A stretch of DNA of 64,000 nt from Artemia franciscana (GCF_032884065.1 NC_088867.1:46760185-46824184), one strand, 5' to 3'; positions 36,608 to 48,203 are shown, numbered from the stretch's first letter. The notes: generated by a model from the sequence alone, not told the origin. Program-made: numbers and translations.

Positions 36608-37790
36608 CTAGATCCAGCATCGCACTGACCCAAACACTTTAAGTTTTACTATGCAGTTTATCAGTGATTTCAACTTTTGCCGGAAGACACGAGCCGTAAT
36701 GTCATGTCTATGAACCGCCAATTGTCCTTGAAGTAAAAGCTGCTGTATCTCGTCCCAAGATTGATTACATGTAAATGTAATAAATAAATCTGGACGACCA
36801 TAGAGACGAACATACGCAATAGCATTTTGAGCATATTCATGCTTATGACGGAGACTGCCAGCATATGACGAAGGTAAAATCGTCAATTTTCCAACGCTAG
36901 TGGTATTACCGTCATTTACAACTGCATCTTGCAAATGAATGTATTGTTCAGAGCAGAGCTTGGTTCGATTCAGACGGATAAATAGCAAACGTTCTGATTC
37001 AATCTTTGCATACGTATTAACAATGTATTGGTAAAACAATTGACGGCATTTTAAAATATAATTTTTGTCATTGGGACGAATTATTAGTCTACAGGAATAA
37101 TAATTCATCGCACTGTATTTCTTATCCGTTCGCTTGTTAGTGGATGGATCAATCAATTTATTATTAAAGTGATAGCTGTCGGCTCCATCCCAAAAAATGG
37201 TATGATATTGTAGGGCCTCGTAGCATCGATAGTTTCAGTAATACCTACGTACTGAGTGTTTCGCTTATGAAGAATAATATCTCGAGGCAAAAACTGATCA
37301 CCGACCATAACGATTGCCACCTCGTCGATAGTTGGAGCATTGTATCTACGCACATATTCGCCAGTAGGCGTTTTGTTAGCGGAAATAACCATTTTATGCG
37401 TATCAGATAGCATCACATCGACTGCTGTTTTGAACAGGCGCACTAAATCATTGTTTTCGTGGAAAAGATGTTGCAATTGGGAAACGATAGACCTTTCAAC
37501 GTCGGGAGAAATTTTGCAACTTGCATTCAATTCAGAATTGCTATCACTGATGAAGTACAGCTGTAAAAGTTTATTATTCTCACCTGAGAATGGTAGAAGA
37601 GACCCTGCTCTATGATAAATTTGCCCTTTTGCTTTGAAAGTAGGTATAAATTGATCTAGATTTTCTATTTGGGCACCAAACGACGTCATTTGGAAACATG
37701 AGTTATATTTTCGGGTGTTTGATTAAAAACGCTTAGCTTCTGACGTAGTTCCAGTAAGCAAAGTCTGCAAAGGCTCTGGTGTTGCAGCCA
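36608..37790 (-). mobile_element. Helitron N-terminal domain (Helitron_like_N), minus strand
   Basis: Two long open pieces. The one at 37,689-37,153 contains SFGAQIENLDQF, GQIYHRAGSLLPF and GDQFLPRDIILHKR. The one at 37,156-36,608 contains SAMNYYSCRLIIRPND, CRQLFYQYIVNTYAKIE, SYAGSLRHKHEYAQNAIAYV, GRPDLFITFTCN and GSVRCW. This is the standard N-terminal domain preceding the HUH motif in animal Helitron Rep-helicases. The two frames overlap by a few bases, so one shift separates them. It is in the same orientation as the Rep-helicase at 31.7-34.5 kb and is probably the N-terminal part of the same element type. Confidence 0.85.
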
Positions 37791-37791
37791 G

Positions 37792-38346
37792 CTAAGGAAG
37801 TTTAACTTTTCCTGAGGCGCAACACATTCCCATTGTTTCACCATTAAAGTTCAAGGCCTTGCAATGGGGGCAAATTTTAGACATAGTCCAGATTTGAACA
37901 CATTTACTAAAGCTATAATCATCGACAGGGCTATACCTGAATGTCAGGCGATAATTTTCAGGTTGCTCTTGTGATTCCTCGGCACGCTTTCTTTTGGCAT
38001 TATCTCTTTGAGCCTCAAGCCTGTTTTCACGTTGCTCTTGTGATTCCTCGGCACGCTTTCTTTTGGTAATTTCTCTTTGAGCCGCCAGCCTGTTTTCACA
38101 TTGTTCTTGTGATTCCTCGGCACGATTTTTTGGTAATGTATCTTTAAGCCGCGAGCCTGTTTTCACGTTATTCTTGTGATTCCTCGGCACGATTGTTTTT
38201 TTGGTAGTTTCTCTTTGAGACGCAAGCCTGTTTTCAAGTTGTTCTTGTGATTCCTCGGCACGCTTTCTTTTCTTACTTTCTCTATTAGCTGCAAGCCTTT
38301 TTGCATTAACTCTTGGAGCAGCTTCCTCGGCTGTTTCTTCTGCCAT
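37792..38346 (-). mobile_element. Helitron leader: basic repeats plus zinc-finger motif
   Basis: 184 codons starting MAEETAEEAAPRVNAKRLAA. Four to five imperfect repeats of KRKRAEESQEQ-ENRLA-QRE follow, then SFSKCVQIWTMSKICPHC-KALNF and MCCASGKVKLP (Cys-x2-Cys and Cys-Cys, a probable zinc knuckle). It precedes the N-terminal domain at 37,689 in the same orientation. The same leader in short form occurs at 19,490, 35,170 and 38,675. A role in DNA binding or nuclear entry is inferred. Confidence 0.8.
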
Positions 38347-38463
38347 TGTAGGATCTACACTAAAATTTCTCTTTGAATTAACTCTTTGAGCAGCCTAATC
38401 GGCTGTTTCTTCTGACATTGTAGGATTTACACTAAAATTTCTCTTCGAACCGCCTCCTATCTA

Positions 38464-38915
38464 TCTTATATATATAAAAATAAGTTGTTTGTGTGTTGAC
38501 TGACGTCATGCATGTTTGTCGACTGACGTCATTATAAGGATGAGCATTATGCCGTCATAAAGTTGTTTGTCGACAGATGTCATGTTTGTTATGACGTCAA
38601 AGGCTTTGTATATGACGTCATAATAAGTATATAAGAAGACCTTTCAAAGAAAATTTTTTAATATAGATCTTAAAATGACAGAAGAACCTACAATGGTAGA
38701 AGAAACAGCCGAGGAAGCTGCTCAAAGAGTCTATGCCAAAAGGCTTGCGGCTAATAGAGAAAGTATGAAAAGAAAGCGTGCCGAGGAATCACAAGAACAA
38801 AGTGAAAACAGGCTTGCGGCTAATAGAGAAAGTATGAAAAGAAAGCGTACCGAGGAATCACAACAACAGCGTGAAAACAGCCTTGCGTCTCAAAGAGAAA
38901 TCACCTTAAAAGTTG
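38464..38915 (+). mobile_element. Helitron 5' fragment, plus strand (element C)
   Basis: Starts TCTTATATATATAAAAATAAG-like at 38,464. The TGACGTCA-rich leader is followed by an ORF from 38,675 (MTEEPTMVEETAEEAAQRVY...) with two basic KRKR-EESQ-Q repeats. The similarity stops at about 38,915. What follows is the left arm region of the SHPRH inverted duplication. The 3' end is missing. Confidence 0.75.
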
Positions 38916-39759
38916 AATTCAAATAGCAAGAACAAATTCACCTAACCAACATGTTTAAAAGTTAAACAATTGGACAGTATCACAAAAGTTTCAGTTTTGC
39001 CAAGGTAATAAAATTCATTTTTGCTAAAAAGACTGCCAACTGTGCTTATACATTCATCCTTTGACAGAAAAAAATCCATGCTATCTTTTGTAATTTTCAA
39101 ATAAAAATGTGCAATCCTTTTTGGTGTACTTTACTGCACGAAGCTTAGATAACGAGGACAGAAGCGCTAGTGTTTTATTTTGTACAATTTTCTACTAGTT
39201 ATTAAAATTAAATACCACTATCCTAGGGTGTGTTCCAGCTGATGGTTTTTCAGTAACTGCAGTTACTGCGCGGTAACTGCCCATTTTTAACTGCAGTAGA
39301 GCCAGTGGGAACGGCACAGTAAGCTGACTAGCAGTAGCGTCATTTTCAAATTAAATACACGTGTTTAAATTTAAGGGACAGTTTAATGCTGATTAGTATA
39401 ATTTTTTTTAATCCCTTCTGTTTCAGAGCATTTAGAGAGGTTCTAAGCCAACCATGGGCATTTGGCTGTCACAAATGATTTTGCTCAAATGAGCTGGTGA
39501 AAAATAAATAGAACATATACATTTTCTCTTTTTTTATTATTTCAAGACTAGAATATCACAAAGCTAAGCATTCACATAGCTTGATTGTATCTTAAGCAAA
39601 TACAATCCCTGATGGAGTTTTGTTGATACCTGTCTTAAATTGATTTGTCTAAATAAAATGGGCCTGTAGCATTTACAGGATAGTAGTGGGACAACTATAG
39701 CAAGTTTTTTTTTCCAAATTCTACTTTTTTTCAAATAATTATTGTTCTCTGGTCAAATT

Positions 39760-40075
39760 TGTGTTCCTTGCTAAGTGGTAGGCACTCTGGGTTGGAATGC
39801 TTTGTCCAAGGGGTACAGGTTTAATTCCTGGCATTGTCAGTTTATTTGGTTTTGGATAGGGGTTGGTGATATGACTAACCTCAGCTAGAATTGGCCCAAC
39901 TTTAAATGAGTACAGATGGAAATCTAGGGACAGTAAGAAGGAAGGGCATGCAAGAGCATAGGCTGGCTGGTCCCTAGCTTCCTATTGCACTACCTGGCTA
40001 AAGGACCACCAGGTCCTTTACTGGCCTACTGACTTAGCCATAGAAACTTTCTTTCAAACCCATTAAATATAAGTA
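39760..40075 (+). mobile_element. tRNA-derived SINE inside the DNA transposon
   Basis: A-box-like CTTGCTAAGTGGTAGG (39,767) and B-box-like GGTTTAATTCC (39,819-39,829), about 50 bp apart, form a pol III type 2 promoter. The rest is unrelated non-coding sequence ending in an AT-rich tail near 40,075. Sequence around the boxes resembles a tRNA 5' half only loosely. No second copy is in the window. Confidence 0.5.
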
Positions 40076-41039
40076 GAAATGAAGAATACTAGTATGATGG
40101 TCCTTCTATTTCCCTGAAATGTGGATGTATGGACAAGAGTGTGGGTCATGAGAGATAGTTTGTGAATGTAATTGGGGTGAATATTCTGCAAGATTAAAAA
40201 AATGTATGACAGTTCCTCAGGTTGGCAACTGAATACAGAAGTACAGTTTTGTTATTTGTTTTTATTTGTGACTGTTATGCTTATTTAATGTCAAGTATTT
40301 TAAAGTTGATCTTCTTTAATTTGTTTTTAATTGTCATGGCCCTAGGGCTTAAATACAATAAAACCTACTTATATCCATTTATTTTCTTCAAATACATAGG
40401 AGTTCTATGTTTCCTAGCTTCAGTAAATATAAATGTAATTGTGAGACCAGGGATTACAAAGTAGGTGAAAACTTGCAAATGAACCTCTGGTATCAATAAA
40501 AATTTGTAAGAAATGGATATCAATTTAAAGATTAAAAAAAAATGTTAGAAAACAAAGAAGACAAATGAATAAACAAAAGTATCCCTTTACAACCATTTAA
40601 TGAATTGTCACAAATATAGGTGACCCGTAAGATTGAAATGAACAAAGCTTCAATTATGAATCCATTTTCCTTTAAACAGACTGAAGGGGCAAACCTCCAA
40701 GCTTTGACAAATTCAATCTCACCTTTCCTTTTCAAAGGAAACTTTCTTTGGATGTTTCCCATCCAACTAAAAACAACATGGACAGCATCAGGTACAAGTG
40801 ACCTTCTACTTAGCCTACATACCAAAGGGAAAAGCATGCATCTCTATACTATAATTTACCTCCAACCTGCCTAATGTGCAAATATATAGCTAAAATTATG
40901 TAGTTCCAATGTATTCTGTCACCTGTTACCTTTTCCCCCATTCTTAATTGGTCACAGCTGCTTCAATTAACAGGGAGTTAAAGGTTGAGGGATAGATTGG
41001 CAGAATCAATGGGAAACATGTAACTTCAGCTATATATAT

Positions 41040-41215
41040 TTTTGAAGGTCATCAAAGATCAGGGCCCTCTAGAGCAAGAATGAGTAGAGATGTGTACTTT
41101 AAAATACCTTCCCAGGACATACTTTAGACAGTAGACCCATCCCTGAAAGTTTCTTTTTCCTAACCTAACCACTTTCAGTGATAGCAAGAAGTCAATCAAC
41201 TAGAATTTTACTGGA
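41040..41215. mobile_element. Foldback family A, right half only
   Basis: AAGGTCATCAAAGATCAGGG...CCTAACCACTTTC...GATAGCAAGAAGTCAATCAA matches the right half of the element at 42,486-43,117 at high identity. The left half is absent. Confidence 0.65.
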
Positions 41216-42134
41216 TAAAATTACCATCCTTTGGAATAGACTGAATAGTCTACCCTAGCCTACTTCTTCAATAGGATTAAAGACAGTCTCAAAATAATGA
41301 TTTGGCAGCCCATAAATCCTCGACTTATCTGTAATACTTCACCTAGGCCTGTCTACAGAGCCTAAAAGGAGTCAATGCTTAGAATGCTCCAATGTGGCAA
41401 TTTAATGGAGCCTCAATGTTACCTGGAAGAAGTCAATCCTTAGAATGATTCCAAATGGCAATTTAAGGTAATAATTATGCCTGGATATGCCAGAAAACAT
41501 GGAAATCTTTAAATAAAATAATAAGTTTTTCATTGATTTAACCTACTTGCTAATAGATAGCCTACTACTCAGGGTGTCCTTTAAAGTTGATCCCAAAATA
41601 TGGTGATTCACTAAACTGGCTCAGATCCCTCTTTCTTTTGCAAAATCACCGTCCCACCTTCTTCCAAGCAAATAACTTGATATTCCATTACTTAATTCTT
41701 GTCCATATTTATTTTTTGTTGAATGAGATTTTTGTTGAAGAAGGTGAATTATGTACTTACTGCGCTAACCATTCTTTTGAGCACGGTAAGAAAATCACTT
41801 ACTGCGGTTACTGCCGGCAGTAACTATTCTCGTTCCCAGCGGGTTGGGCAGTAACCATTTTCCCGCTTGGAACGGAAATAGTAACCATTCGGTTACTACA
41901 GTAAGTCCCTGGAACACACTAATTGCCTTTCTTGATGCCTTTCTTTTTCATCTCTGTTATTTGTCTTCTTGTGATTTCTCGATGACATTCTAAAAGTTAA
42001 AATGATATATTTTTCGCTGTTGGGGCAACTCTGAACTTCTCCTTTATGCGTGCAATTCAAATCAAAGAAGAATGACTTTATTGCAAAAGAAGTTCCTCTG
42101 AAGTCATCTGAAAATGAAGCCATCAAATTTTCAG

Positions 42135-42352
42135 GATGGAAGATTCTGACTCTGATAACTACCTTGAACTGTATGATTCCATTAAAAAAAAGCAAATAGA
42201 AGCTGGCTTGTGGACAGGAATACATCTTGGACTTACTGACAGTGTCCATGAAGGAACACTTTTGCATGTAAGCCTGTGTGACAAACATCTGTCTTTTAAT
42301 CTGAGAAATTATCAGGAGGCTGCATTAAAGTGGATGGTCTCAAAAGAAAGAG
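42135..42352 (+). CDS. SHPRH-like N-terminal exon
   Basis: Acceptor TTTTCAG at 42,128-42,134 and donor GTATGT at 42,353 bound a 218-nt open exon. It contains SDSDNYLELYDSIKKKQIEA, HVSLCDKHLSF and NLRNYQEAALKWMVSKER. The last block is the conserved motif just before the ATPase of SHPRH (human LRPYQREAVNWML), preceded in both by an ELY/LELY segment. An ATG at 42,136 could be a start, but the acceptor makes an internal exon more likely. The ATPase, linker-histone-like and PHD exons that should follow were not found before the C-terminal exons at 51.6 kb. A second, inverted copy lies at 63,361-63,578, with 9 differences in 74 residues. Confidence 0.75.
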
Positions 42353-42485
42353 GTATGTAAACAGTATAGATATCAATATTTTAGCCTAGTCTACTTGGCT
42401 CTCCAGAAGGAAATGCTGATCAAATAATTGTTACTTGATAATATGCTGGTAAATTGTAGCCAACAGATATTTTAGTACTTTCACT

Positions 42486-43117
42486 TTATTAAAATTCTGG
42501 TTAATTGACTTCTTGCTATCTTGGAAAGGGTTTAGGCTAGGAAAATGAATCTTTCAGGGATAGGTCTACAGGCTAAAGTATGTCCCAGGAAGGTATTTTA
42601 AAGTACCCACCTCCACTTGTTCTCCCTGTAGAGGGCCCTGAAATTTGCCTACATGACAGGTTTATACCTATTGAAATTTTGACAAAACAACATTTTACCT
42701 TAATTTTCAGTTACTAGTTGCTTTTTCCCCTGCCTTTAGTTCTGAAAATGCAACTCCTGTTATTTGAGTAGAATTTTGAGCCATATCAATGTTTTTTTTT
42801 CAAAATTTAGGAAATGTATTTGTATATCTTTAAAACCTTATAAAATGGGATTGAGCAAAGTTATGTAGCTGAAAACAATTTTGTTGTACTTCAATTAAGC
42901 AGAAGATCTATTTTGCAAGGTTTCACTTTCATAACACACATACTGTTAAAGGTCATCAAAGGTCAGGGCCCTCTAGAGAGAGAAGGAGTAGAGGTAGGTA
43001 CTTCAAAATACCTTCTCAGGACATACTTTAGCCTGTAGACCCATCCCTGAAAGTTTCATTTTCCTAACCTAAACCCTTTTCAAGATAGCAAGAAGTCAAT
43101 TAACTAGAATTTTACCA
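42486..43117. mobile_element. Foldback element, family A (complete copy)
   Basis: Inverted ends of 150 bp or more: AATTCTGGTTAATTGACTTC...GGTCTACAGGCTAAAGTATG on the left, and the same reading in reverse complement on the right, ending GTCAATTAACTAGAATTTTA. The right arm of the inverted duplication lacks it (TTTATTGAATTCCTTTTTTA at the same spot), which fixes its limits to within a few bases. Non-coding interior of about 300 bp. It lies in the intron after the SHPRH exon. Confidence 0.85.
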
Positions 43118-43304
43118 AATTTCTTTTTTAAATTGGATTTTCTGTTGATTGACTTTTCTTCCTGCTGGTTTTTACAGACCTTTCTTGCTTATTTTCCCTT
43201 AAATTAATTTCAAGAAAAGAAAAACCTATAGAAAGTTCATTGTCTAGATTTATTATTAACAAATAGGAAAGATTCAATGATTATAGAAGACCATAGAATA
43301 TCTG

Positions 43305-44023
43305 TGAAATGAACTTATTGTTTGCTTTTGCTTATATATTAATGCTAATGCTTGTGTGCTTGCTTGCAGTTGCCTTATTATGCTTTTGTTACAATTGCTT
43401 GGGTCAAATATACATATTAACTGAATAGTACATCAAAGAAATCATTGCATGGTGTCAGAAGTGGGATCCAAACCCACACCCTCTTTTGAGTACCAGAAAC
43501 AGTGGAGTCTCCAACACCAAAGCAAGGTGTCACAAACAAAGAGGCGGAGGCCATGGATCCAGCTCAGGCAGAGCAGATTAACCATGGAAGAAGGGCAATG
43601 GCAACTTGTTCTGGTTGTCAGGTGAAACCCCTAACAAAGTTGAATTTGTTGAAAAGAAGGGAGATGAAATGAATTGATTTTACTGTATTAATAAAAAAAT
43701 AAAAAGATGAAATGAACTTACTGTACCAAATTAAAAAAAAAAGATGAAATGAACTTATTGTACTAAAAAAAAAAGCAAATCATTCTGGTTGTCAGGTGAA
43801 ACCCCCAGCAAAGTTCAAGTTGAGCATATACAAAAAAAAAAAAAACATTGTTGAATCACATGAAGAAAAGAAGGAAGCGGAAATGAACTTATTGTTTGCT
43901 ATTGCTTGTATATTAATGATAATGCTTGTGTGCTTGCTTGCAGTTGCCTTATTATGCTTTTGTTACAGGTGTTTGGGTCAAATATACATATTAACTGAAT
44001 AGTACATCAAAGAAATCGTTGCA
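43305..44023 (+). mobile_element. TRIM-type miniature LTR element, structurally whole
   Basis: Direct repeats of 145 bp at 43,305-43,449 and 43,879-44,023 end in CA and are about 94% identical by eye. The flanking 5-bp target duplication ATCTG is at 43,300-43,304 and 44,024-44,028. A primer-binding site TGGTGTCAGAAGTGGGATCC, complementary to a tRNA-Leu 3' end including CCA, starts at 43,450, right after the first repeat. A polypurine tract (about 43,862-43,880) lies just before the second. The 430-bp interior encodes nothing, so the element depended on another LTR element for its enzymes. The divergence of the repeats suggests an old but not ancient insertion. Confidence 0.88.
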
Positions 44024-44059
44024 ATCTGGTAGGCTAAACATTTTGCTGTTCATATTATT

Positions 44060-44720
44060 GACTTTAGTAGATTAAAAAATACAATTTGACCTCAGGGAAA
44101 TTACAACAGAAATAGAAGATATTTGAAGAGGTGAGAACTCCTATTGGGTAAAATTATAGCAGTTCATATTATTGGCTTACCAATAAAGTGAATATACTAC
44201 TTGATGCCTTTTTAATGTTCTTTACAAATATAATAGTTGCTTCTACCATAAATTCAAATTCAAGCACTTTTTAGCCTAACCTAACTTTATTATAAATAAT
44301 TTTAGCACTGAGAAAATGTAGCATTATTTTTCTGAAAATGATGGAAAAAGATGGTATTGAGAAAATGTAGTATTATTTTGTGGAAAACAAGCAATAACTG
44401 ATACTTTATTTGAAAATTCATCATTTTTAAGAGCTCAAAATGTGCTTAAATTTGAATTTTTGGTAGAAGTAATTATTATATTTGTAAAGAACATGAAAAA
44501 AGGCATCAAGTGGTATGTTCACTTTATTGGTAAGTCATTTATATGAACTGTCATAATATTTTGAAAATTTGTCATTTTTAAGAGTTCAAAAAGTGCTTAA
44601 ATTTGAATTTAGGGTATGAGCAATTATCATATTTGTAAAGAACATAAAAAAAGGCATTGAGTAGTATATTCACTTTATTGGTAAGCCAGTTATATGAACT
44701 GCTATAATTTTATCCCCTAC
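44060..44720. mobile_element. Foldback family B cluster
   Basis: TTACCAATAAAGTGAATATA...GATGCCTTTTTAATG...TTTACAAATATAATA (44,180-44,240) is repeated in inverse orientation at about 44,470-44,545, and again, as a direct repeat of that, at about 44,610-44,690. A more diverged copy is at 46,280-46,375. Long inverted ends and a non-coding interior fit a MITE-like element. Confidence 0.65.
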
Positions 44721-46550
44721 TGATGAAAGCAGTAGGCAAAGAGATGGGTACACAAAGCTCAAACACTTCTCTACTAACAATAATTTGTGTGTATGCCTAT
44801 TGTTTCTTGTTATAATGGATCTGATTTCACTTCTATTTATCTTTCCAACAACTTTGATGAGGGAATCCCTTTCTCTATTTCCCCTATCTGCTTTCACCTC
44901 TTTGTGAAATTCTCATAATATCCTGTCAACTGTATCTCTTAATGTCATGAGTATCTCTTTCCTGTTTGAACTGGTCACAACTACTTGTTTGCTGTACTCA
45001 CTGACTAGCGAATTTTTGACTTGAAAAAGCTGCAGGCTGAACTATCACAGTCAGTTTCAGAGAGGATAAAAGCCTTCTTTGTTAAAAGGATTGTCAGAGA
45101 TACAGACTCTTCACTGTTGGCATAAAACTGAAGCACTTCTTCAAAAGTGGCTTTCCTTGCACTATTGCATGGTGTCCCCTTCTGTTTCTTAGTGGAGGTA
45201 AGTACTATGGTAGATGGCTCCAGTGATTAGATCAGCTAAAGAATGCCACTAAGGAATAGAAAATACAAACTGGAGGGGGCAGGGATTCTCAAATACTGGT
45301 TTGAAATTAAATTATTTGAGACTCATATTATAAGGCACCATTCCTAGGTTGATAAGAAATGGCAAATTGACCAGAAATGATTAACATGACTAGTTCATAT
45401 AGGCTAGGTCAATTTTCAAAACTGTTTTATGTAAGATGAGGTACTTGACTATTTAAAATCAAGTTTTTAACTTTATTTTGAATTCACCACCATTTATATC
45501 ATAGGAATCAATAAAAACATATGAGTTTTTGAGTTTTAATTTTGAGTTTTAACCTCCCTCTCCATCTTTTAGGATGGAAATAGGCATAAGTGCATCAAAA
45601 AATGGAAGCCTGAATTCAGATTTGGAGTCAGCATGCTTGATTTGACAGGAAACATTTGTTTCAACTTCATAATATTCATAAACAAAAAAATTATTCCCCC
45701 TTTAAGAGCAAATTGGGGACACTTTTGCAAGAGAGATATATGTAGATTTTTTTTTTCTGTAGTGTAATTCAGCTGATTTTTCTAAACATTTTGATGTAAA
45801 AAAAAAAATCTGTTGCAATTTTCCCAAGGTTTGACCATTTTTTCCTGTATCTTTCCTGCACTACTTACGAATAAAGCAATTGTACCACTCAATCCTTTTT
45901 TTTATGCTATTTCAAACTTACTATTTGATTATAAATCTATTTTTTAAAGACATATAATCCACAAGCATTAATTTATCACAATTAAGTTGGATAAGATACT
46001 CAAAGCCATTTTCCATCCAGCACATTTCTTCTGTAAGCCTTTATATTTTTTGACATATAGGTAAAACAGCAGTTTTCAAGTAAAACAGAATAAGAAGAAA
46101 ACATGACGGATTTGCTTTGAATTTTTTTTAATCAACTTAATCTTGAAATATCAATGTTTGTGAATAATACTACTTTTACAAAAACAAATTTCTAATGAAA
46201 TAATAAGTTTGAAACAAATGTTGTAACCCATTTTTATATCTAGAAAATATAGAATGAAATTATTATTTTCAAGGGTGCTAAAAGGGCTTAAAATAAAATT
46301 AGCAAGACCAGTAATTTGTTTGTGAAGACCATAAAAAAGGCATCAATTGGTATGTTCACTTTATTTGTAAGTCAATAATGCAAACAGCAAAATATTTACC
46401 AAATATCTCTCTGTTAATGGCTATTTTTCTGCATATAATGAAGTATGAATTGTTTTATTCATGTTTTTCCTTTTGGAGAAGCCAACTGCTTAATATGTAC
46501 TGTTTAGCCTGTAGTGATAAAATTTAGATAATGCAGACTTTGGTATCTCA
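44721..46550. other. No gene recognised
   Basis: Minus strand 45,190-45,030 has a short open piece (KATFEEVLQFYANSEESVSL) that I do not recognise, followed by stops. It may be a remnant of a transposon ORF. The rest is AT-rich non-coding DNA with one diverged family B arm at 46,280-46,375. No SHPRH exon was found. Confidence 0.4.
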
Positions 46551-46554
46551 GAAA

Positions 46555-46860
46555 GTAGTTGAGTAAGTCAAATAACATTTCAAGAAACAGATCCAGAGCA
46601 TAAATTATGCCCCAGGAAGGTTTATCAAGATATCTAACAACCTCCACCCCTTTCCTCTCCAAGAACCTCTAACCTTTCTTGAACACACTTTTGGGAAAAC
46701 TAAGTAAAATCTGAGATAGAGCTTTTTGCCATCTTGGAAAGTAGTTAAGTTAGGCAAATGATACTTTCAGGAAGGTTTCTAGAGCCTAAACTCTTGTATA
46801 AAGGACTTTTGCAGCATCCAACCTACCCATATTCCTTCCCCCTTTAAAGAGAACTAACCT
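46555..46860. mobile_element. Diverged foldback family A half-elements
   Basis: Two successive diverged copies of the family A end (GGAAAGTAGTTAAGTTAGGC, TACTTTCAGGAAGG, CAACCTACCCATATTCC and AGAACCTCTAACCTTTC) in the same orientation. Confidence 0.5.
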
Positions 46861-46864
46861 TTAA

Positions 46865-48107
46865 TGCAGTTGAACAAACTTCATGTTATAAAAGTTGGGC
46901 TTTTGAAATCAACCATATATCCACAGCACAAATGATGCCTAAAGGAAGGGTTTTGATCCTCAGATTTAAGGCTGCACAAACCACTTGTATTGTTTTTTTC
47001 TGTTTTTTTTTCAAAAGTTGAGCAAAAGAAAAGCAGACTAAAACCAAGATGGAGGATTGGTATACTTTCCTCCAAAGCTAGGACTGAATTCTATGCATTT
47101 TTCTGAGCTATAGAAATAGGATGAGACCTCTGGTTTCTTGGTTACACTTTATAGAATGGTCATGTTCCAAAACTAAGAAGAATGCTATTCAATCGTTTCT
47201 TATGTTTTGATTGTATTTCTTGTTCTGTATTTGGTGGCATTAATATTCTATGTCAATTGCCTTAGGCCTGCCAAAAACACGCTTCCGTTGCATCTATATT
47301 AAGAACAACCTAAATTCACAACATGCTAAGATCTATGTTTGCAGGAAAAACTCTATTACTGTAAATCAATTCTTCTATTTGGACAAGTGGCAGCATTGGC
47401 TTGCATTTTTTTTCTTCACAATTAATGGCTTAGTTGCCAGTTCAACATTACCTCCTGCTTAATGAGTCCTGTGTCATCTCAAGATAACAGCAAAAAGCCT
47501 AGAAAAAATGGAAGACTTGGTTCAAAGTGACGTAACACATAGGCCTATGATAGGTGAGATAAGCAAATCTCAGTAGTAGAACTCTGTTCATTTTTAATGC
47601 CATATCCAGGATTATCAACAGGTATGAAAATAAAGCTGACAGCTAGAAACATTCATATTTTTATTCCAGAAGATTGTTCATTCATTTTGCAAATACTTAG
47701 TGCAGATTTCTGGCCTTTTTTTCCCACAAAACACAAACTTTGGTTCAAACCTAGCTAAAATGTTTTCAAGCATAAATTCTGAGAACTATTGGAAGGGTAT
47801 TTACATTACCTCCTTGTATAACATACCATATTATCAAACAGTTTAACATTCTTTACTAAACATACAGTCCAAAAAATAGCTGTTAAGAAAGATCATTTAT
47901 CAAAAAATAATGGTTATTAAGTCAATGCTATATCCAGGGGGGAAGGCTACAGGGGTTGAGCCCCCTCCCATAAGTCTTGTGAAAACATAGCAAAATGCAT
48001 ATAAACAAGTGTTGATACATGTTTTAGTTGTTTTTTTTTGTAAGCCCCCCACTCAAAAAACTTGACGCCACTCCCCAAAAAATCCTGCATGTACCCTTCT
48101 ACAGGGT

Positions 48108-48110
<3 letters not shown>
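46865..48110. other. Intronic sequence, no gene seen
   Basis: Non-coding. A short block at about 47,930-47,970 (TATCCAGGGGGGAAGG, then AGCCCCCTCCC) resembles the element end at 30,352. Confidence 0.4.

Positions 48111-48111
<1 letters not shown>

Positions 48112-48203
<92 letters not shown>

Larger units (their letters stand above)
39226..41919. mobile_element. 2.7-kb non-autonomous DNA transposon
   Basis: Left end GGGTGTGTTCCAG and right end CTGGAACACAC are inverted repeats. The flanking CCTA / TAATTG matches an unfilled CCTAATTG in the right arm of the inverted duplication, so the target duplication is TA (or CTA). Both ends carry many subterminal GTTACTG / CAGTAAC copies (39,250-39,285 and 41,756-41,907), likely transposase-binding repeats. 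No transposase ORF is visible. The interior has a tRNA-like SINE and a half foldback element. The superfamily is open between PIF/Harbinger (CTA) and Tc1/mariner-like (TA). Confidence 0.85.
39005..43296. repeat. Inverted duplication, left arm
   Basis: The reverse complement of 63,053-64,000 matches this arm from TTTTGCTAAAAAGACTGCC (about 39,023) to ATTATAGAAGACCA (about 43,294). Matching DNA is at roughly 90% by eye. After removing the two insertions (39,226-41,919 and 42,486-43,117) the left arm is about 966 bp, against 948 bp on the right, so the arms correspond nearly base for base. The SHPRH exon lies in it. Confidence 0.9.

Noticed and set aside
43450-43520. tRNA-Leu pseudogene on the minus strand
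   Set aside because: The match to a tRNA-Leu 3' end includes an encoded CCA and begins right after a 145-bp repeat. This is a primer-binding site rather than a gene.
43796-44002. 68-residue ORF with a hydrophobic segment
   Set aside because: It is a chance reading through the miniature LTR element's second repeat.
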